From Eledone cirrhosa (Eukaryota > Mollusca > Cephalopoda > Octopoda > Eledonidae): a stretch of DNA of 64,000 nt. The stretch lies in contig OZ024743.1 in NCBI GenBank assembly GCA_964016885.1, positions 189,587,853 through 189,651,852 on the forward strand, in the 5' to 3' direction. A program made the translations under genes and the position numbers. Positions 22,195-34,314 of this stretch are shown one piece after another. The notes under the pieces are model-generated. The model made no database searches. It was given only the letters and a program-made list of their open reading frames with translations, and had not been told where the DNA came from. Each line of letters begins with the position of its first letter. Position 1 is the first letter of the stretch.

Positions 22195-23290
22195 ATTATT
22201 GGAATCTATAGAAGAGAAGGACTTAGGAAGGTATGGAAGCTGAACTTCATGACAGTGATGACAAGGAACAGAGATGAATGGTTGCACATGGTGCTGGAGA
22301 AGGCTTCCAATATGCTCCTCCACCTATTGCTCCATCCAATACACACCCTCACCCTCTCATATATCACACTTTATGTACCCTCTATGCAACATTACCATGT
22401 AACATTTTGTGCTCCCTGTCATACTGTACCCAACCCATTACTAATATCCCTGTTACTCTATTTCCACTCCATCACACATCTATCTCTTTATCTATCTCCC
22501 ACCAAGACTTTCTTCCTCTGACCGCCAGAACTCTTTCCTCTTTTTGCCATATCTTCTACTGCTGGCTGTCAACATTCCTTCTCCATATGGCTCCATAACT
22601 GACCCATGCTGCTATTCATCCCTCATACACCACTCCATATGCCTCAACTGTTGTTATCTATTCCCCCATAGTCATGCCAAAAATCCCCATGTAACCCAAT
22701 CACTCTTACATAACCTTACAACCATGGCCACCTTAATCAATACACCCTACCCCTATCCACTCCTGGTCATGGTTACCTTGGAACAAACTGACTTCTCTTA
22801 AAACAACCCTTAGACTGGTACCATAATAAAAAGCACTTAGTAATGTGCTGGCAACTCAAAATTCTGTAATGTGGCTGGCAATTCAAGATTAAAGTACATA
22901 GGGTAGACACGAATCTTCAGTCATGTCTAAGATATGGATATCTCTTTAGTGTTGATGCCACAATAAAATTATCTTGGTGTATACTGTAATGTAGTTGGCA
23001 TTTAGGAAGAGCATTCATGTAGAAACCATCTTATGGGATGGACCTCACATCAAAGACAAAACAAACTCTCTAATGCTGGTGCCAAGATAAAATATATCCA
23101 TTACCCTTTGTGAAGTAACTAGCATTAGAAATGGTATCTAGTCATAGAAACCATGCCAGATATGAAACATTAAGTGAGAAGTGCTTCTTTGACTTGTTTA
23201 GGAAGGCAGTCACTCCAATTATGTATTGCAACAATCCTTCTGGCTCAAGCCAGCATGGAAAAGCTAATATAAAATAATGATGATGATGCT
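22195..23290 (+). mobile_element. Decayed LINE 3' end with pyrimidine-rich 3' UTR
   Basis: A short remnant of LINE C-terminal coding (MTRNRDEW, compare DRNLWRYS in other copies) is followed by about 480 bp of C/T-rich sequence. Eroded tail modules follow at 22800-23285, with AATGTAGTTGGCATTTAGGA, GAAATGGTATCTAGTCATAG and AGCCAGCATGGAAAAGC, ending in (GAT)n. The open frames in the pyrimidine-rich part (22249-22801) overlap in all frames and are not genes. Confidence 0.6.
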
Positions 23291-23318
23291 AAGGATGTTT
23301 GCATGTTTGTGTATTTGA

Positions 23319-23320
<2 letters not shown>

Positions 23321-23392
<72 letters not shown>
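23321..23392. repeat. (TA)n/(TG)n microsatellites
   Basis: Two TA tracts separated by a GTGTGTGT tract, immediately upstream of a truncated LINE copy. Confidence 0.95.
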
Positions 23393-23395
<3 letters not shown>

Positions 23396-24656
23396 CATAT
23401 GTATGTTGTCTAAGACTAAAGTTCTAGTTTGTAGCAAGGAAAATAGGGCACTGGTCCCATCTGGGAAATGGCTGTGCTCAGTGTGTAGGAAAGGAGTAGG
23501 TAGAAACTCCATTTTATGTCCCAAATGCAAAGTATGGGTACATAAAAGATGTAGTCGGATCACAGGTAAGCTAACTAAGAATATAGATTTTATATGTGGC
23601 CGGTGCTCTGGTGCAATAAGTACCAGCAAGTGCCCACAGGATACTAACTCATTCCATTGCACAGATGGTTCTATAGAAATAGTGGACAGCTTCCGTTACC
23701 TGGGTGATAAAATCAGCAGTGGGGGAGGGTGCTCTAAAAGTACAGTAGCTAGAGTCAGAACGGGATGGAAAAAGTTCAGAGAGCTTATACCACTATTGGC
23801 CGCTAAAGGGTTCTCGCTAAAAATGAAAGGCAGATTGTATGATGCCTGCATACGAACAGCAATGTTGCATGGCAGTGAGACCTGGGCATTGTGTGCAGAG
23901 GATATACGCAGACTAGAGAGGAACGAAGCTTGCATGCTCCGCTGGATGTGTAATAGTAATATACGTGAACGGCAAAGCATAAATGAACTAAGGGAGAAAT
24001 TAGAAATAAGAGGGATCAGATGTTGTTTACTCGAGAGAAGACTACATTGGTATGGTCACGTGATGTGCATGAAAGACGACAGCTGTATAAAAAAGTGCAG
24101 GGCAATAAAAATAGATGGTAGCCACGGAGTAGGCAGACCCAGAAAAACCTGAGATGACTTGATAAATTCCGACCTCACACACTTACACCTCTCCAAGACA
24201 ATGTCACTGGACCGAGATCTTTGGCGCTACACGGTAACACAGAAGACCCACCTTACCTAAGTGCAAAGTGAAATCTACTACAGTCAGTAGGCACCTCTAA
24301 CAAAATACACCCCCCGTCCCACTACCCCCACCCCATCCACACCACCCCTTTCAATGTAAAGTTATGTTGGTACCACAACATCCAGCCCAAAACAAATGAG
24401 GTCGTGTAGGTGTCACGACAAAAAAACACACAGTCCACGCTGTAATGAGGCCGTGTAGGTAACACGGTAAAAACCTCCCAGTTCCACACTGTAAATGTGG
24501 TTGGTGTTAGGAAGGGCATCCAGCCGTAGAAAACCCACCAGACTGTCCTATGCGAGCAAGACAACCACTCTTGCCTCAAGTGGGAAAACTTCCATCCAAA
24601 CCCATGCGAGCGTGGAATATGGACGTTAAACGAACTTGGTGATGATGATGATGATG
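23393..24656 (+). mobile_element. PHD-finger LINE, 5'-truncated young copy
   Basis: Begins within the segment after the RT YADD motif, directly after (TA)n, and ends with (GAT)n at 24656, followed again by (TA)n. The 3' UTR matches the 46-48 kb copy module for module: a ~150-bp C-rich part, GTAAAGTTATGTTGGTACCA, GTTAGGAAGGGCATCCAGCC and GAGCGTGGAATATGGACG. The nucleotide match to the 46.8-48.0 kb copy is very high by eye, indicating a recently active subfamily. Confidence 0.9.
23408..24260 (+). pseudogene. LINE ORF2 C-terminal part with PHD-like finger
   Basis: Open from LSKTKVLVCSKENRALVPSG through CSVC-x10-CPKC-x4-HKRC-x14-CGRC, VDSFRYLGDKISSGGGCS, GRLYDACIRTAMLHGSETWA, RRLERNEACMLRWMCNSN and RLHWYGHVMCMKDD to GVGRPRKT. 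One nonsense codon follows (TGA for the Trp codon kept in the 46 kb copy). The frame then continues DDLINSDLTHLHLSKTMSLD to the family stop at 24258-24260. The finger ligands are all intact. No RT catalytic core, so it cannot act on its own. Confidence 0.88.
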
Positions 24657-25885
24657 ATATATATATATATATATAATATTATTCAAAATATTAAATGAAA
24701 AATATTCTCATAATCAAAATATATACTTTATTATATACAACTCAAAGGTACTGTGTTGTTTTTTTCACTAAACCCTCATCAGACAAAATATATGATTTGA
24801 TATATGTCATACCGCTACGGTCTTGATTATTCAATTCCAGTATTGGCAGTGATTTATTTCATCAAATCTCAACGTTTATATTCCACAAATAATATTATAA
24901 ACTTAAAGAAGAAATGGACGTGGAGCAAATTAGAGATATAAGAGAGGGTGTAAAGAAGAGAAAAGGCAAGAAAAAAAAAATAAATACATACATAAATAGA
25001 TAAATGAATAAAAAAATAAAAAAATGGATGAATGAATAAAAGAAATATATAAAAAAAGAAAAGAGGAATAACGACAAAAGAGAGGGAAGGTGTTGGGAAA
25101 ATAAAGGGAACGAAGGAGGGTAAAGAAAAATAAAGAAAAATAAGGAAACATCAAATGGAGGGGGATAGAGAAAAAAAACCGTTGTTTTTAAATGTTAGAT
25201 CAAATAGGACATCTAATCAATTCACATAAACAATTGAATATATCTTGTATTTGATTATGCTTTAGTTAATTATACTTATATATTATATCAAAATTAATCA
25301 TACACTTTAAAACCTAGCATAACAACAAGCAAACCGATACCAATTACTGGTACAGAAGTGATGGAAGTCATTAGCCAGAAGCTGTAGTATTATGAGGTAG
25401 AGTGAGAAGGGGGAGAGAAAAGGGGAGAGTTTATAGACACGTAGCTATACACATAAACACAAAGACACATTACGTACTTTTTCAGAACAACAGAACAACA
25501 AACATATATATATATAGAGTGACAAAGATGAAGAAGAGAGAGAAATTGAAAGCATCAAATGCCTTATTTCAAAAAGTATAAACAATATAATCATTTCAAT
25601 AAATGATAAATGTAAAAATATTCTGAAGTTACATATGGATATCTATGTCCACAAATGTGTATGTTTATGTGTTTGATTATATATGGGTGTGTAAGTGTGT
25701 TTATGTGCGTGTTTGTATGCCTGTGTGTGGGCTGCTTTGCTTCTTCAATGCTTTAAGCAAAAGCTGAGATTTAAATGTACACATCAGAAACATTCTTTGT
25801 TTTGGTGGAGTTTTTTTTTTTTAAATCTTATTAAATTTGTCGAATCCTTACAAGTGTATGACAAAATAGCTTATGGTATATGTTT
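24657..25885. other. Non-coding, nothing recognised
   Basis: (TA)n at 24658-24676, then AT-rich DNA with an A/G-rich stretch at 24900-25180 that creates Phe-rich minus-strand frames. A GTGTTTATGTGTG-rich patch occurs near 25660-25730. No gene signature. Confidence 0.45.
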
Positions 25886-25887
25886 TG

Positions 25888-26185
25888 GATCTTTATCTTC
25901 TGAGTGAAAACTTTCTCCTAAGTAACTTTGCCTTTCACCCTTCCAGGATTGATAAAATAGACAATTTAATTGACTACTGCCACCAAAAATATATTTTTTA
26001 CCTTATACTTGTATTAAAAACAGTTATCATTATATCATTAAGGCAGGGTATTGGTATAATCATTAGATCCATGCCTGGCATTATTTGTTATGGCTCTTTA
26101 TTTTCTGAGCTCAAATTCTGACGAAGTTAATGTTGCCTTTTATTCAGAATGGATAAAACAAAGTATCAGTTAAAAATAGAGGCCA
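25888..26185 (+). mobile_element. Two SINE relics (core type)
   Basis: The first copy retains GTAACTTTGCCTTTCACCCT and CAGGATTGATAAAATAG. The second begins near 26040 with AGGCAGGGTATTGGTATAAT, then TCTGAGCTCAAATTCTGACG, AAGTTAATGTTGCCTTTTAT and GGATAAAACAAAGTATCAG. Both are diverged. The overlapping open frames are shadows. Confidence 0.6.
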
Positions 26186-26284
26186 ATACCTTCTCTTCTT
26201 CTTCACCCACTTATTTCTGAGAGGGTCACATTAGTTGCCTTAGGAGGTTTGAAAGTAAATTTTTGAAGAGAGGAAAAGTAGACT

Positions 26285-26400
26285 AATCCTTAAATAAACT
26301 TAGATATATTATTATTCCATAAAGAGATGAAAGTCAAATTCAATTCCAGTGGTATATCAACTCAGAATGTAGTGTCAAAATCGTTCTTGAGTCTAAATGT
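26285..26400 (-). mobile_element. SINE relic, minus strand (weak)
   Basis: The minus strand keeps ACTGGAATTGAATTTGACTT and TCATCTCTTTATGGAATAAT in the order B-box then core. Heavily diverged. Confidence 0.4.
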
Positions 26401-26539
26401 TCATTAGAGGGCAGTTTATCTTGGTTTCATGAGGCATTTAGTGATTGAGAATACAACATTTTCCTCTGGATAGATGGAGTTTATCACAGGAATATCCTCA
26501 AGCTGCAGCTGGTACTCATTTTATTTTTTTTTTATTGCA

Positions 26540-26632
26540 GCAACAAAAAAGAATTAGTTCACTCTATCTCAAAACAACGTCCTTAAGATTGCAAGCCAAA
26601 CACTCTAACCACTTCACTGTACTACAATAGAT
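26540..26632 (-). mobile_element. tRNA-like SINE head, minus strand (weak)
   Basis: On the minus strand: AGTGAAGTGGTTAGAGTGTT (A-box-like) followed by TTGCAATCTTAAGGACGTTG, resembling the 60.5 kb SINE head (TTAGTGGTTAGAGCATTG, CTTGCAATCGAAAGG). The B box is degraded. Confidence 0.45.
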
Positions 26633-28185
26633 TAAATGCAGTAAATCATTTAGTGTGCTGGTTAGGTTATGATATTTCCAAGAAGATGCTGTTCTGCAAG
26701 TGACTAAAATATTAATCTCATTAAGTTTTATTACTGACGAAAATTTAATTCAATTCTTGGATATAATGAGTAATAATTATTGTACTTTGCTGTGGATTAC
26801 ATAGTCAGCAAAAGACAATCGGATTATTAATGACACTCGTAATGATAATATCTTGATGAAACAAATTAAAACAGATACTATTTCTGAGAATTGTGCATCA
26901 GCTATCCCAGATCAGTACTTAAAGCTATAAAGTGTAAGATTATTGAGATGAGAAATATCTCCATATCTTATAAGAGATAGAGTTAGGAACATTTTACAGT
27001 GCTCTACTTTTAGGTAATGTTAATATAAAACTACTTCATGCAACATTGGGAATGTGTGTTGTTGTTATTGCTGTTGTTGTTGTAGTTTAGCTCTAGACCA
27101 GCCTTAATTGAACATAACTATGTCCAAAGATTTTCCACCTACAACCATCATGTATTTATGTTATCAAGGATTGCATTATTCAATGTATTCTTTTTAACAA
27201 GAGAGTAAGGTGTGATACTATGGACCTTCAGCTGCTATTTCGAGCAGTGACATAATGTCACTATGTAATATATGTTTGTGTGCAAATAATCTCCCGTGAG
27301 AAATCTTACTATGTTTATTACTAGGATATAGTGGAGTGGAGTTTCCTACTGTGGCAAATTAAAAGTTAGAAATAGCAGCCAGATTTCACTAATGAAATAA
27401 GAATGACTGATGAAGACTCTCTCTATTCAGGTAATTTCTGGTTGCGTTTAAAACATTGGAAGGTTGAAATGCATAGTTACAACTTGCTTTTAAAAAACAA
27501 AATTTATTCATGACTCAACCAAATATTAAAAGAGTTAGACAGCAGCATTATACCACCATCCTCATCATCTCATTGAGGATAATAATCACAGAAACAGCAG
27601 CATGAAACCACAAACCCTGATGTATTCCGTCCTTTCTTTTACACTTCCTCTAGCTAGCATTTGAGCCATACCTTTCTTCACCTCTAGCCTCCTACCAGTT
27701 TCAGAAGTCTCTAGACTAGGATATAAAGATACAATCAATATCTCACAATCAGAATGTCTTGAACAGTCACTAATGAAAATATTCAAATAGGATTTGAACC
27801 ATTAAAACCAGCTTTCACTGGACATTAATCATCATGATTATCATCTCCACTCGAATGATTTTTAGATAGAGACCAAGTGAGAGAGAATTTATATGTGTAT
27901 GCTTGTGTGTTGTGTATGTGTCTATTTGATAGAGATAGAGAAAGAGAGAGGGGTGAGCGAGAAGTAAAGAATTATACAAATTGATTGGAAATATTTCAGT
28001 AAATGTACTTTCCATTTTGTGAATAGATTTCTCATAAACATTAGATATTAAAGATATTGTTTAGTCCTTTGTGGGAATTTAATCATTTCTTGCAATAAAA
28101 AAGGAGCTGATATACATTGATATTGTTATAGCTATTGTGAAAGGAAGTACAAACATATACATACACAAATATAAAAGAAGACACA
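26633..28185. other. Non-coding, nothing firmly recognised
   Basis: AT-rich. A GTTGTTGTTGTAG tract at 27057-27090 may start a diverged dispersed repeat similar to that at 33.3 kb. No coding signature. Confidence 0.4.
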
Positions 28186-28243
28186 TACATTCATATCATC
28201 ATCATCAACATCGTCATCATTTAATGTCTGTTTTCCCTGTTAT
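28186..28243 (-). mobile_element. Retroposon tail stub, minus strand
   Basis: (ATC)n followed by ATTTAATGTCTGTTTTCCCT is the reverse complement of the usual AGGGAAAACGGACATTAAAT(GAT)n terminus. Only the last ~50 bp is present, next to (TA)n. Confidence 0.55.
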
Positions 28244-28996
28244 ATATATATATAAAATAGATTTTCAAATATATATATATATAAGCATAGATATACATAC
28301 AAAAGTTATCCATCAGTTACAATTTTAGCTCAATGATTAAATCAGAGCATTATGAATTCAAAATGGGAACAGTGAGATAAAAATATCGACCTTCTTACAA
28401 CAAAAATCTTGCTTACTTTCCCCATGTTGGATTTATAATGCTCTGACCATAGGACTTTTAACAGATAAAATGAAATGACAGATGAGAAGATCCTGAAGGA
28501 GATAATTATAATGATTACAGTGGTAAACATGTGTGCCACTCTCTCTGTCTCAGGGATTATTACCTGATGACAAGCTTAAGCAAGATGTCTGGTACTCACA
28601 TAAACTGCAGTTTCTATTTAGAGTTCCCTCTTCTTGAAGAATGCCTTAATAATGGCTCAGGGTCCTTTGCTTCCAATGGACTTTCTTCTTTTCCTCATCT
28701 GCAGATTCCACAACTGTAGATCAGTTTCAGTAGTTTGTTGACTTTGTGATACTGGCAGTTGACCAAGGCAGTTCATCTGCTCAGCATCAGATGACATATG
28801 CCGTTGAGATTCTGACTTAAATTAATCTGCTGTAGTTCAGCATTCACCATGCTGCAAACACAATACTTCACCATAGCTCTGGCAGGGTGGCTCCTGTGTC
28901 TTAGGCCTTGCAAAATGAGCTATTCATGGTTTGGTCTGGGTCTGATTATTTCTGTATTCATAGGTTAAGGGTCTCCCAACAATCCTGTTAAAGGTT
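28244..28996. other. Non-coding, nothing recognised
   Basis: No SINE or LINE signature. A short inverted pair (ATCAGAGCATTAT near 28344 and its complement near 28432) is present. Confidence 0.4.
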
Positions 28997-29055
28997 TGAA
29001 AGTTAAAAGCTAAAAAGTTAAAAATGAAAGGAGTTAAAAAGTAGAGTTAAAAGGC
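28997..29055. repeat. AAAGTTAAAA-type simple repeat
   Basis: Irregular tandem of GAAAGTTAAAAGCTAAAAAG and similar units, just upstream of a LINE copy. Confidence 0.7.
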
Positions 29056-30365
29056 CAGTCAGTGTCCACCAGGGTTCTGTTCTTAGCCCTCTCCTGTTTA
29101 TTACAGTATTTCAGGCTGTCACAGAGGAGTTTAAGACCGGATGCCCATGGGAACTTCTGTATGCGGATGATCTTACATTTATAGCTGGATCTATGGCGGA
29201 ACTAAAGAAGAAATTCCAAACATAGAAGCAGGGATTAGAAAGAAGTGGCCTCAAAGTCAACCTATCAAAGACTAAGGTCCTTGTAGGTAGGAATTTTATC
29301 CACTGCCCCAAATGCAAACAATGGATACACAAGGGATCTAGTTAGATCTCAGGAAGCTTAGTTAGGAATGTAGGTTTTACATGTAGCAGCTGCACCAGGA
29401 TGGTAAAGAGCAAATGGCCACAGGAAACAAGCACTACCAAACTCTGAGAGGGCTCTGTAGAAACAATAGACAGCTTCTGCTACCTAGGTGACCAAATTAG
29501 CAGCAGAGGTAGGTGTTCTGAAAGTACAGTAACCAGGGTAAGAACGGAATGGAAGAAGTTCAGGGAGCTACTACCACTGCTAGCTGCAAAAGGCTTTTCC
29601 CTCAAAATGAAAGGTAGACTGTATGATGCGTGTATACGAACAGCAATGTTACATGGTAGTGAAACCTGGGTGTTGTGCGCAGAAGACTTGCATAGATTAG
29701 AAAGAAACAAAGCTTGCATGTTCTGATAGATGTGTAATAGTAATATACACGAACGGCAAAGCATAAATGAATTGAGAGAGAGACTGAACATAAGAGGAAT
29801 CAAATACTGTGTGCAGGAGAGAAGGATGCATTTGTATGGACATGTGATGCATATGAAGGATGACAGCTGCATAAAAAGGTGCAGAGTACTAAAAGTTTAT
29901 CGAAGCCGTGGAGTGGAGAGACCCAAGAAGACCTGAGATGAGGTGATAAAAGTGGACCTTGCCCAATTGTACCTCTCAACGGTGATGACACATGGCCATG
30001 ACCTCTGGCATCACGCAATAATACAGAAGACCTGAATTCCCATGGGAACAAGCTGAAACCGAAGCCTATAGGCGATATGCGTCCATCTCCTCCCACTGCA
30101 AAGTGGTCTTGGAGGTGTCACAACAAAAAAGCACCCAGCCCACACTGTAAAGTGGACGTGTAGGTGCCATGGAAAAAAAGCAACCAGCATTCACTGTAAA
30201 TGAGGTTGGTATTAGGAAGGGCATCCAGCTGTAGAAATCAAGCCAAAATCAGTTCCCATATGAGCAATACAAGGTCAGCTGACCTAACATTGCCCACAAC
30301 AGGACAACCTGTCTAACCCATGCTAGCATGGAAGAATCAACGTAAAACGGTGATGATGATGATAA
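29056..30365 (+). mobile_element. PHD-finger LINE, 5'-truncated and damaged
   Basis: Begins in RT at VHQGSVLSPLLF and retains LLYADDL. An in-frame stop follows in the KKFQT*KQGLE segment, then a partly deleted finger: the first CxxC is missing and the frame jumps from VLVGRNF to HCPKCKQW, then KGSS instead of KRCS. The post-finger region is largely readable (VDSFCYLGDQIS with Ile for Val, KKFRELLPLLAAKGFSLKMK, YDACIRTAMLHGSETW, ERLNIRGIKYC), with further stops. Coding ends near PMGTS. The 3' UTR (30060-30362) carries both CACTG(T/C)AAAGTGG modules, GTTGGTATTAGGAAGGGCAT and a CTAGCATGGAAGAATCAACG + (GAT)n end. A minus-strand SINE follows tail to tail. Confidence 0.88.
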
Positions 30366-30396
30366 ATAAATACACAGTGACACGCAATTATATACA

Positions 30397-30731
30397 TCAT
30401 CATCATCATCATTTTACGTCCGCTTTTCCCTGCTTGCAAGGGTGGGACGGGAACTGATTCTGGCTTGATTTCTACAGCTGGATGCCCTTCCTAACACCAA
30501 CCTCATTTACAGTGAGTGGTGGGTGCCTTTTTGCCATGGCACCTCCACGACCACTTTGCAGTGGAATGATATGGACCCCAGTCCCTATCATCTCATTTCT
30601 ACAGCTGAGTAAACTGGAGCAATGTCAAATAAAGTGTCTTGCTCAAGGAAACAACACATCACCCGGTCTGAGAATTGAACTCACAACCTTTTGATTGCAA
30701 GGCCAATGCTCTAACCACTAAGCCATGTGCC
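30397..30731 (-). mobile_element. Full-length tRNA-derived SINE with LINE-type tail, minus strand
   Basis: Read on the minus strand: GGCACATGGCTTAGTGGTTA head and A box, GGCCTTGCAATCAAAAGGTT, B box GTGAGTTCAATTCTCAGACC, GTGTTGTTTCCTTGAGCAAG, body with GATAGGGACTGGGGTCCATA, a single AAAGTGGTCGTGGAGGTGCC module, GTTGGTGTTAGGAAGGGCAT and the AAAGCGGACGTAAAATGATG + (GAT)n end. Head and tail are both intact. The TTCAATT T-loop with its short stem is recognisable. The plus-strand frame at 30482-30694 is a shadow. Confidence 0.92.
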
Positions 30732-31657
30732 CACATATTCTTGATATTTGTTGACTCTCATATGTTTCTATGACATTTGACAGGCTTTGTTTGTTTATCT
30801 CTAGGATGTCTAAGATCACTTCTCACCAAGCAAGGTTGGTGAGGTTGCAAGTTTAGTCATTGATGACCTAATCATGCATTAGGTTATACTAGGTTACATG
30901 TTACCAGTAGCACTCGAGAGCAATCTGACCATAATATACATACACACACGCACACACATACATACACACACACATATTGCTGTAACTTGTTGCTGATAGT
31001 CAACAACAAACAACAGCAATAAACCCATGAACTCTTAAACAACCATGCTAGCAACAAATGTGACACTATTTGTCTCAACTGCCATATCTTGAAGCCATAT
31101 CAAAATACTGTCAATGATATTAAATTTACTGTTAGCTGGGTAAGTAAAGAGTACAAACTTTTGAAATATATCCTTAATTAAACTTTTCAATGTGAGATTA
31201 ATTTATGTATGACACTTTCTCTTGGAAAAGACATAAAACCACTATATTTTTCAAGAAACCAAATGAAATTTTATGAAGGTGAATATTCATGAAAAATTAA
31301 AGCCCTTACATTTTGACAAGTTAAAGTCTATCTATAGGCCCCTGTGAAGCATTATATTGGTCTTAATACAGGTGTTAACAGAAACAAAACAACACAAAAA
31401 TAACATCAATGTTTGAAAATTAGAAAAAAGATACCCGATCTACGAAAAACTATTGGCCATGTGACAATGCTTATCACATTTAAACAAAAATAAAAAATAA
31501 CTACACTCCTCACCAACAAAGAGTGAACATGAAAGAGAAATGTTGTTTGGATACAGAACAACCAGCACTCTTCAAACAAGAATTGAGAACTATCAGAAGA
31601 GAGTAGTTGAAAGGAAAATTATTAATAACCAAGCATCAATGTGTCTGTATATATGCT
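30732..31657. other. Non-coding, nothing recognised
   Basis: AT-rich with a CA-rich tract near 30938-30976. No recognised gene. Confidence 0.45.
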
Positions 31658-32535
31658 TTGTTACCTGGGTGATCAAATTAGCAGTGGAGGTGGGTATGCC
31701 GAAGATATTATAGCCAGAGTGAGAATGGGATGGGAAAAGTTCAGGGAGCTACTATCGCTGCTAGCTACAAAAGGTTTTCCCCTCACAATGAAGGGTAGAT
31801 TGTATGATGCAAGTATATGAACAGAAATGTTACATGGTAATGAGACCTGAGCACTTTGAGCAGAGGACCTGCAAATATTGAAAAGAAATGAAGTTGGCAT
31901 ACTTTGAGGGATGTGTAATAGCAATATACATGAATGGCAAAGCATAAATAAACTGAGAGAAAAACTGGCCATATGGGGGATCACATGCAGTGTGCAGGAG
32001 AGGAGATTGCGTTGGTATAGAAATATGATGCATATGAAGGATGACAGCTGCATAAGAATGTGCAGAGTGTCAAAGTTGATCAAAGCTATGGTGGGGGATG
32101 ACCTAAGAAGACTTGGGATGCGGCAACAATCACTAAGGCGATGATGCAGGATTGAGATCTCTGTCGTTATTCAGTAATACAGAAGATTCGCCTTTCCATG
32201 TGCACAGATTGAAACATACATTTAGTATGCATCACTTTCATTTACCTCTCCCTCCCCCTTCCATATACCTCCCACATACTAACACCCCACCCTTCATCTA
32301 CACCTCACCCTAGATCTACCTGCCCCATCCCAATCCTCACTGTAAAGTGGTCATTTAGGTGTCAGTATCAAAAGCACAGAATCCACTCTGGAAGGGCATC
32401 CAGCCATAGAAACCAAGCTAAATTCAGTTCTGTATGAGCAAGACACAGTCAGCTGATCTGACTTGTTTCACAATGGGAGAACTCGTCTAACCCTAAATTG
32501 TACGTTAAACGGTGATGATAATGATTATGATGATG
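31658..32535 (+). mobile_element. PHD-finger LINE C-terminal fragment, decayed
   Basis: Begins after the finger at YLGDQISSGGGY and continues KFRELLSLLATKGFPLTMKG. Stops interrupt the YDASI/HGNET/AEDLQ region. MCNSNIHEWQSINKLREKLA and RRLRWYRNMMHMKDDSCI are still readable. The C-rich 3' UTR and tail (GAAGGGCATCCAGCCATAGA, then TACGTTAAACGGTGATG and (GAT)n) end near 32535. Older than the 23 and 46 kb copies. Confidence 0.85.
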
Positions 32536-34271
32536 TATGTATATGTATATGATGTAAACACCTGAAACAAAATAAACATCTTTTTAATGTTTTACAAATA
32601 TTAAAAAATGTCCGATAACTTTGATAGCTCGCTTTTTTTTTAATGGTATTCTTCAATATTGTAAATATTTTAATACCATCTTTATTTTTTAAATTTGCCT
32701 TTTGTCTTCCATATCATTTATATTTATGTTTTTTTTTTAGTTTCTTCAATTCCCATTATTTTCTTTTATCGATTTATGTTTTCTTTGGTTTCTTTAAGCA
32801 ATATTTCCACATTTCTTTTTAAATAATTCCTGGAATTCTTCCCAGTATTGTGTTTTCTTCAATAATATTTGTGAAACGAAGTTCTTATATACTAGCAACC
32901 ATGAACATTATTGTCATTATCATTGACACCTCTGACATTTTCATTGTTACTGTTCTTGTGAAGGAATTAATTAGTCAGGAATATTTACGTCTATCTCATT
33001 ACTTATTCTATTAATATTCCCTATATTGAAATGCCAACTACCATTGTCTATTGAGGAGTCTCATCAAGGCACAGAAAGGAATTGTTTTGAAGAAGGTTTT
33101 CATTTTGATTTTTTTAGGAGCTATTGTGTTATTAATATTTGCAGCAGAACTTATTTAGCAGAACTTATTCTATAGTTATTGTTATTTTACGCATAATTTA
33201 GTTAATTCTTATTAATCTATTCTTTTGTCATGGCAGTTAAGATTCTGATTAGTTGATGCTGCTGGTGCAATTGCTGTTTTGTTGCTGTTACTTCTGTTGT
33301 TGCTGTTGTTTTTCATTGCTGCACAGCACCAGGTTAGCAGTCATTACTTAGACCTAGAATCAGAATCATTCCAGCTATGATCATCTACCGTTTATTCAGT
33401 TACAATATATTTCAGACTATGTTATCCAAAGTGTTCTTTCTATTTTTGCTGAAAGGTTGAGATTTGATGGAGATTTGGCTGCTAATGCTAGCTAATTGTC
33501 ACACCTCATAGCAGAAGATTGGGTAAGCTGAGAAGTGAGTGATGGCCAAGTCCAATACAATTTGTTATTTTTTACCATAATGTCAAGAAAAATAGGGGAC
33601 ATGGTAATTGCGCAAAAAGGAAATGGAACAAATCCTTTCATTTGTTCAATGACTAAAATATTGTTCAAAGCCCATGGATACTTTTCATGTAGAATTTGTA
33701 CATTTGGGATTCATTTATTTACTATTATTTATTATTATCCTTTTATATAGTTGGTAGAATCTGATCAGGAGGAAGCAAAGACTACCTGAATATAAAACTG
33801 ATCTTAATGTTTGGGACAGAATCATGTCATAGCCAGTAGAAACTAGAAGGGAGAGACAATAGATAGATTCAAGTTACAGTGTAATATATCTAAAAGAGGA
33901 GAATATATGACCCTAGGCATAGAAAAGTAAAGAGAAAACCCAGAATAACAAAGGTGTCAAGATCTGATCATATTCATTAAATAAAGATTTACTGATTAAA
34001 CCAGTGATTAATCCATTGAAATCTTATATCCATTAATACTATTATTTATAATGCATGCAATAATGGTTCTTAGTGGCAATTGAATCTAAATGTTATCTAG
34101 GATATCATGGATCTATAATTCTCATTCTTTATATATGTGTCTATGATGATCAAGCCAACTTATGATGAAATGCATTTTGGTCATGACCCTTACTTCTAAT
34201 TAGGATTATATCTAACTTTACATTATCCAGTATGCCATCAATAATGCTATGTCAAAGCATCACTACCTCTC

Positions 34272-34276
<5 letters not shown>
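32536..34276. other. Non-coding; one dispersed repeat fragment at 33285-33450
   Basis: AT-rich. The segment 33285-33450 has GTTGCTGTTG tracts, CACAGCACCAGGTTAGCAG and CATTCCAGCTATGATCATCT, and is related to 6893-6992. The rest shows nothing recognisable. Confidence 0.45.

Positions 34277-34314
<38 letters not shown>

Noticed and set aside
22249..22801. Three overlapping plus-strand frames of 85-106 codons
   Set aside because: Pyrimidine-rich 3' UTR of a decayed LINE; open in several frames, no domain, ends in the family tail.
24755..24800. Minus-strand CTGATGAG followed by GAAA (hammerhead-like)
   Set aside because: The intervening 8 nt cannot form stem II, and the downstream sequence does not pair with the upstream arm.
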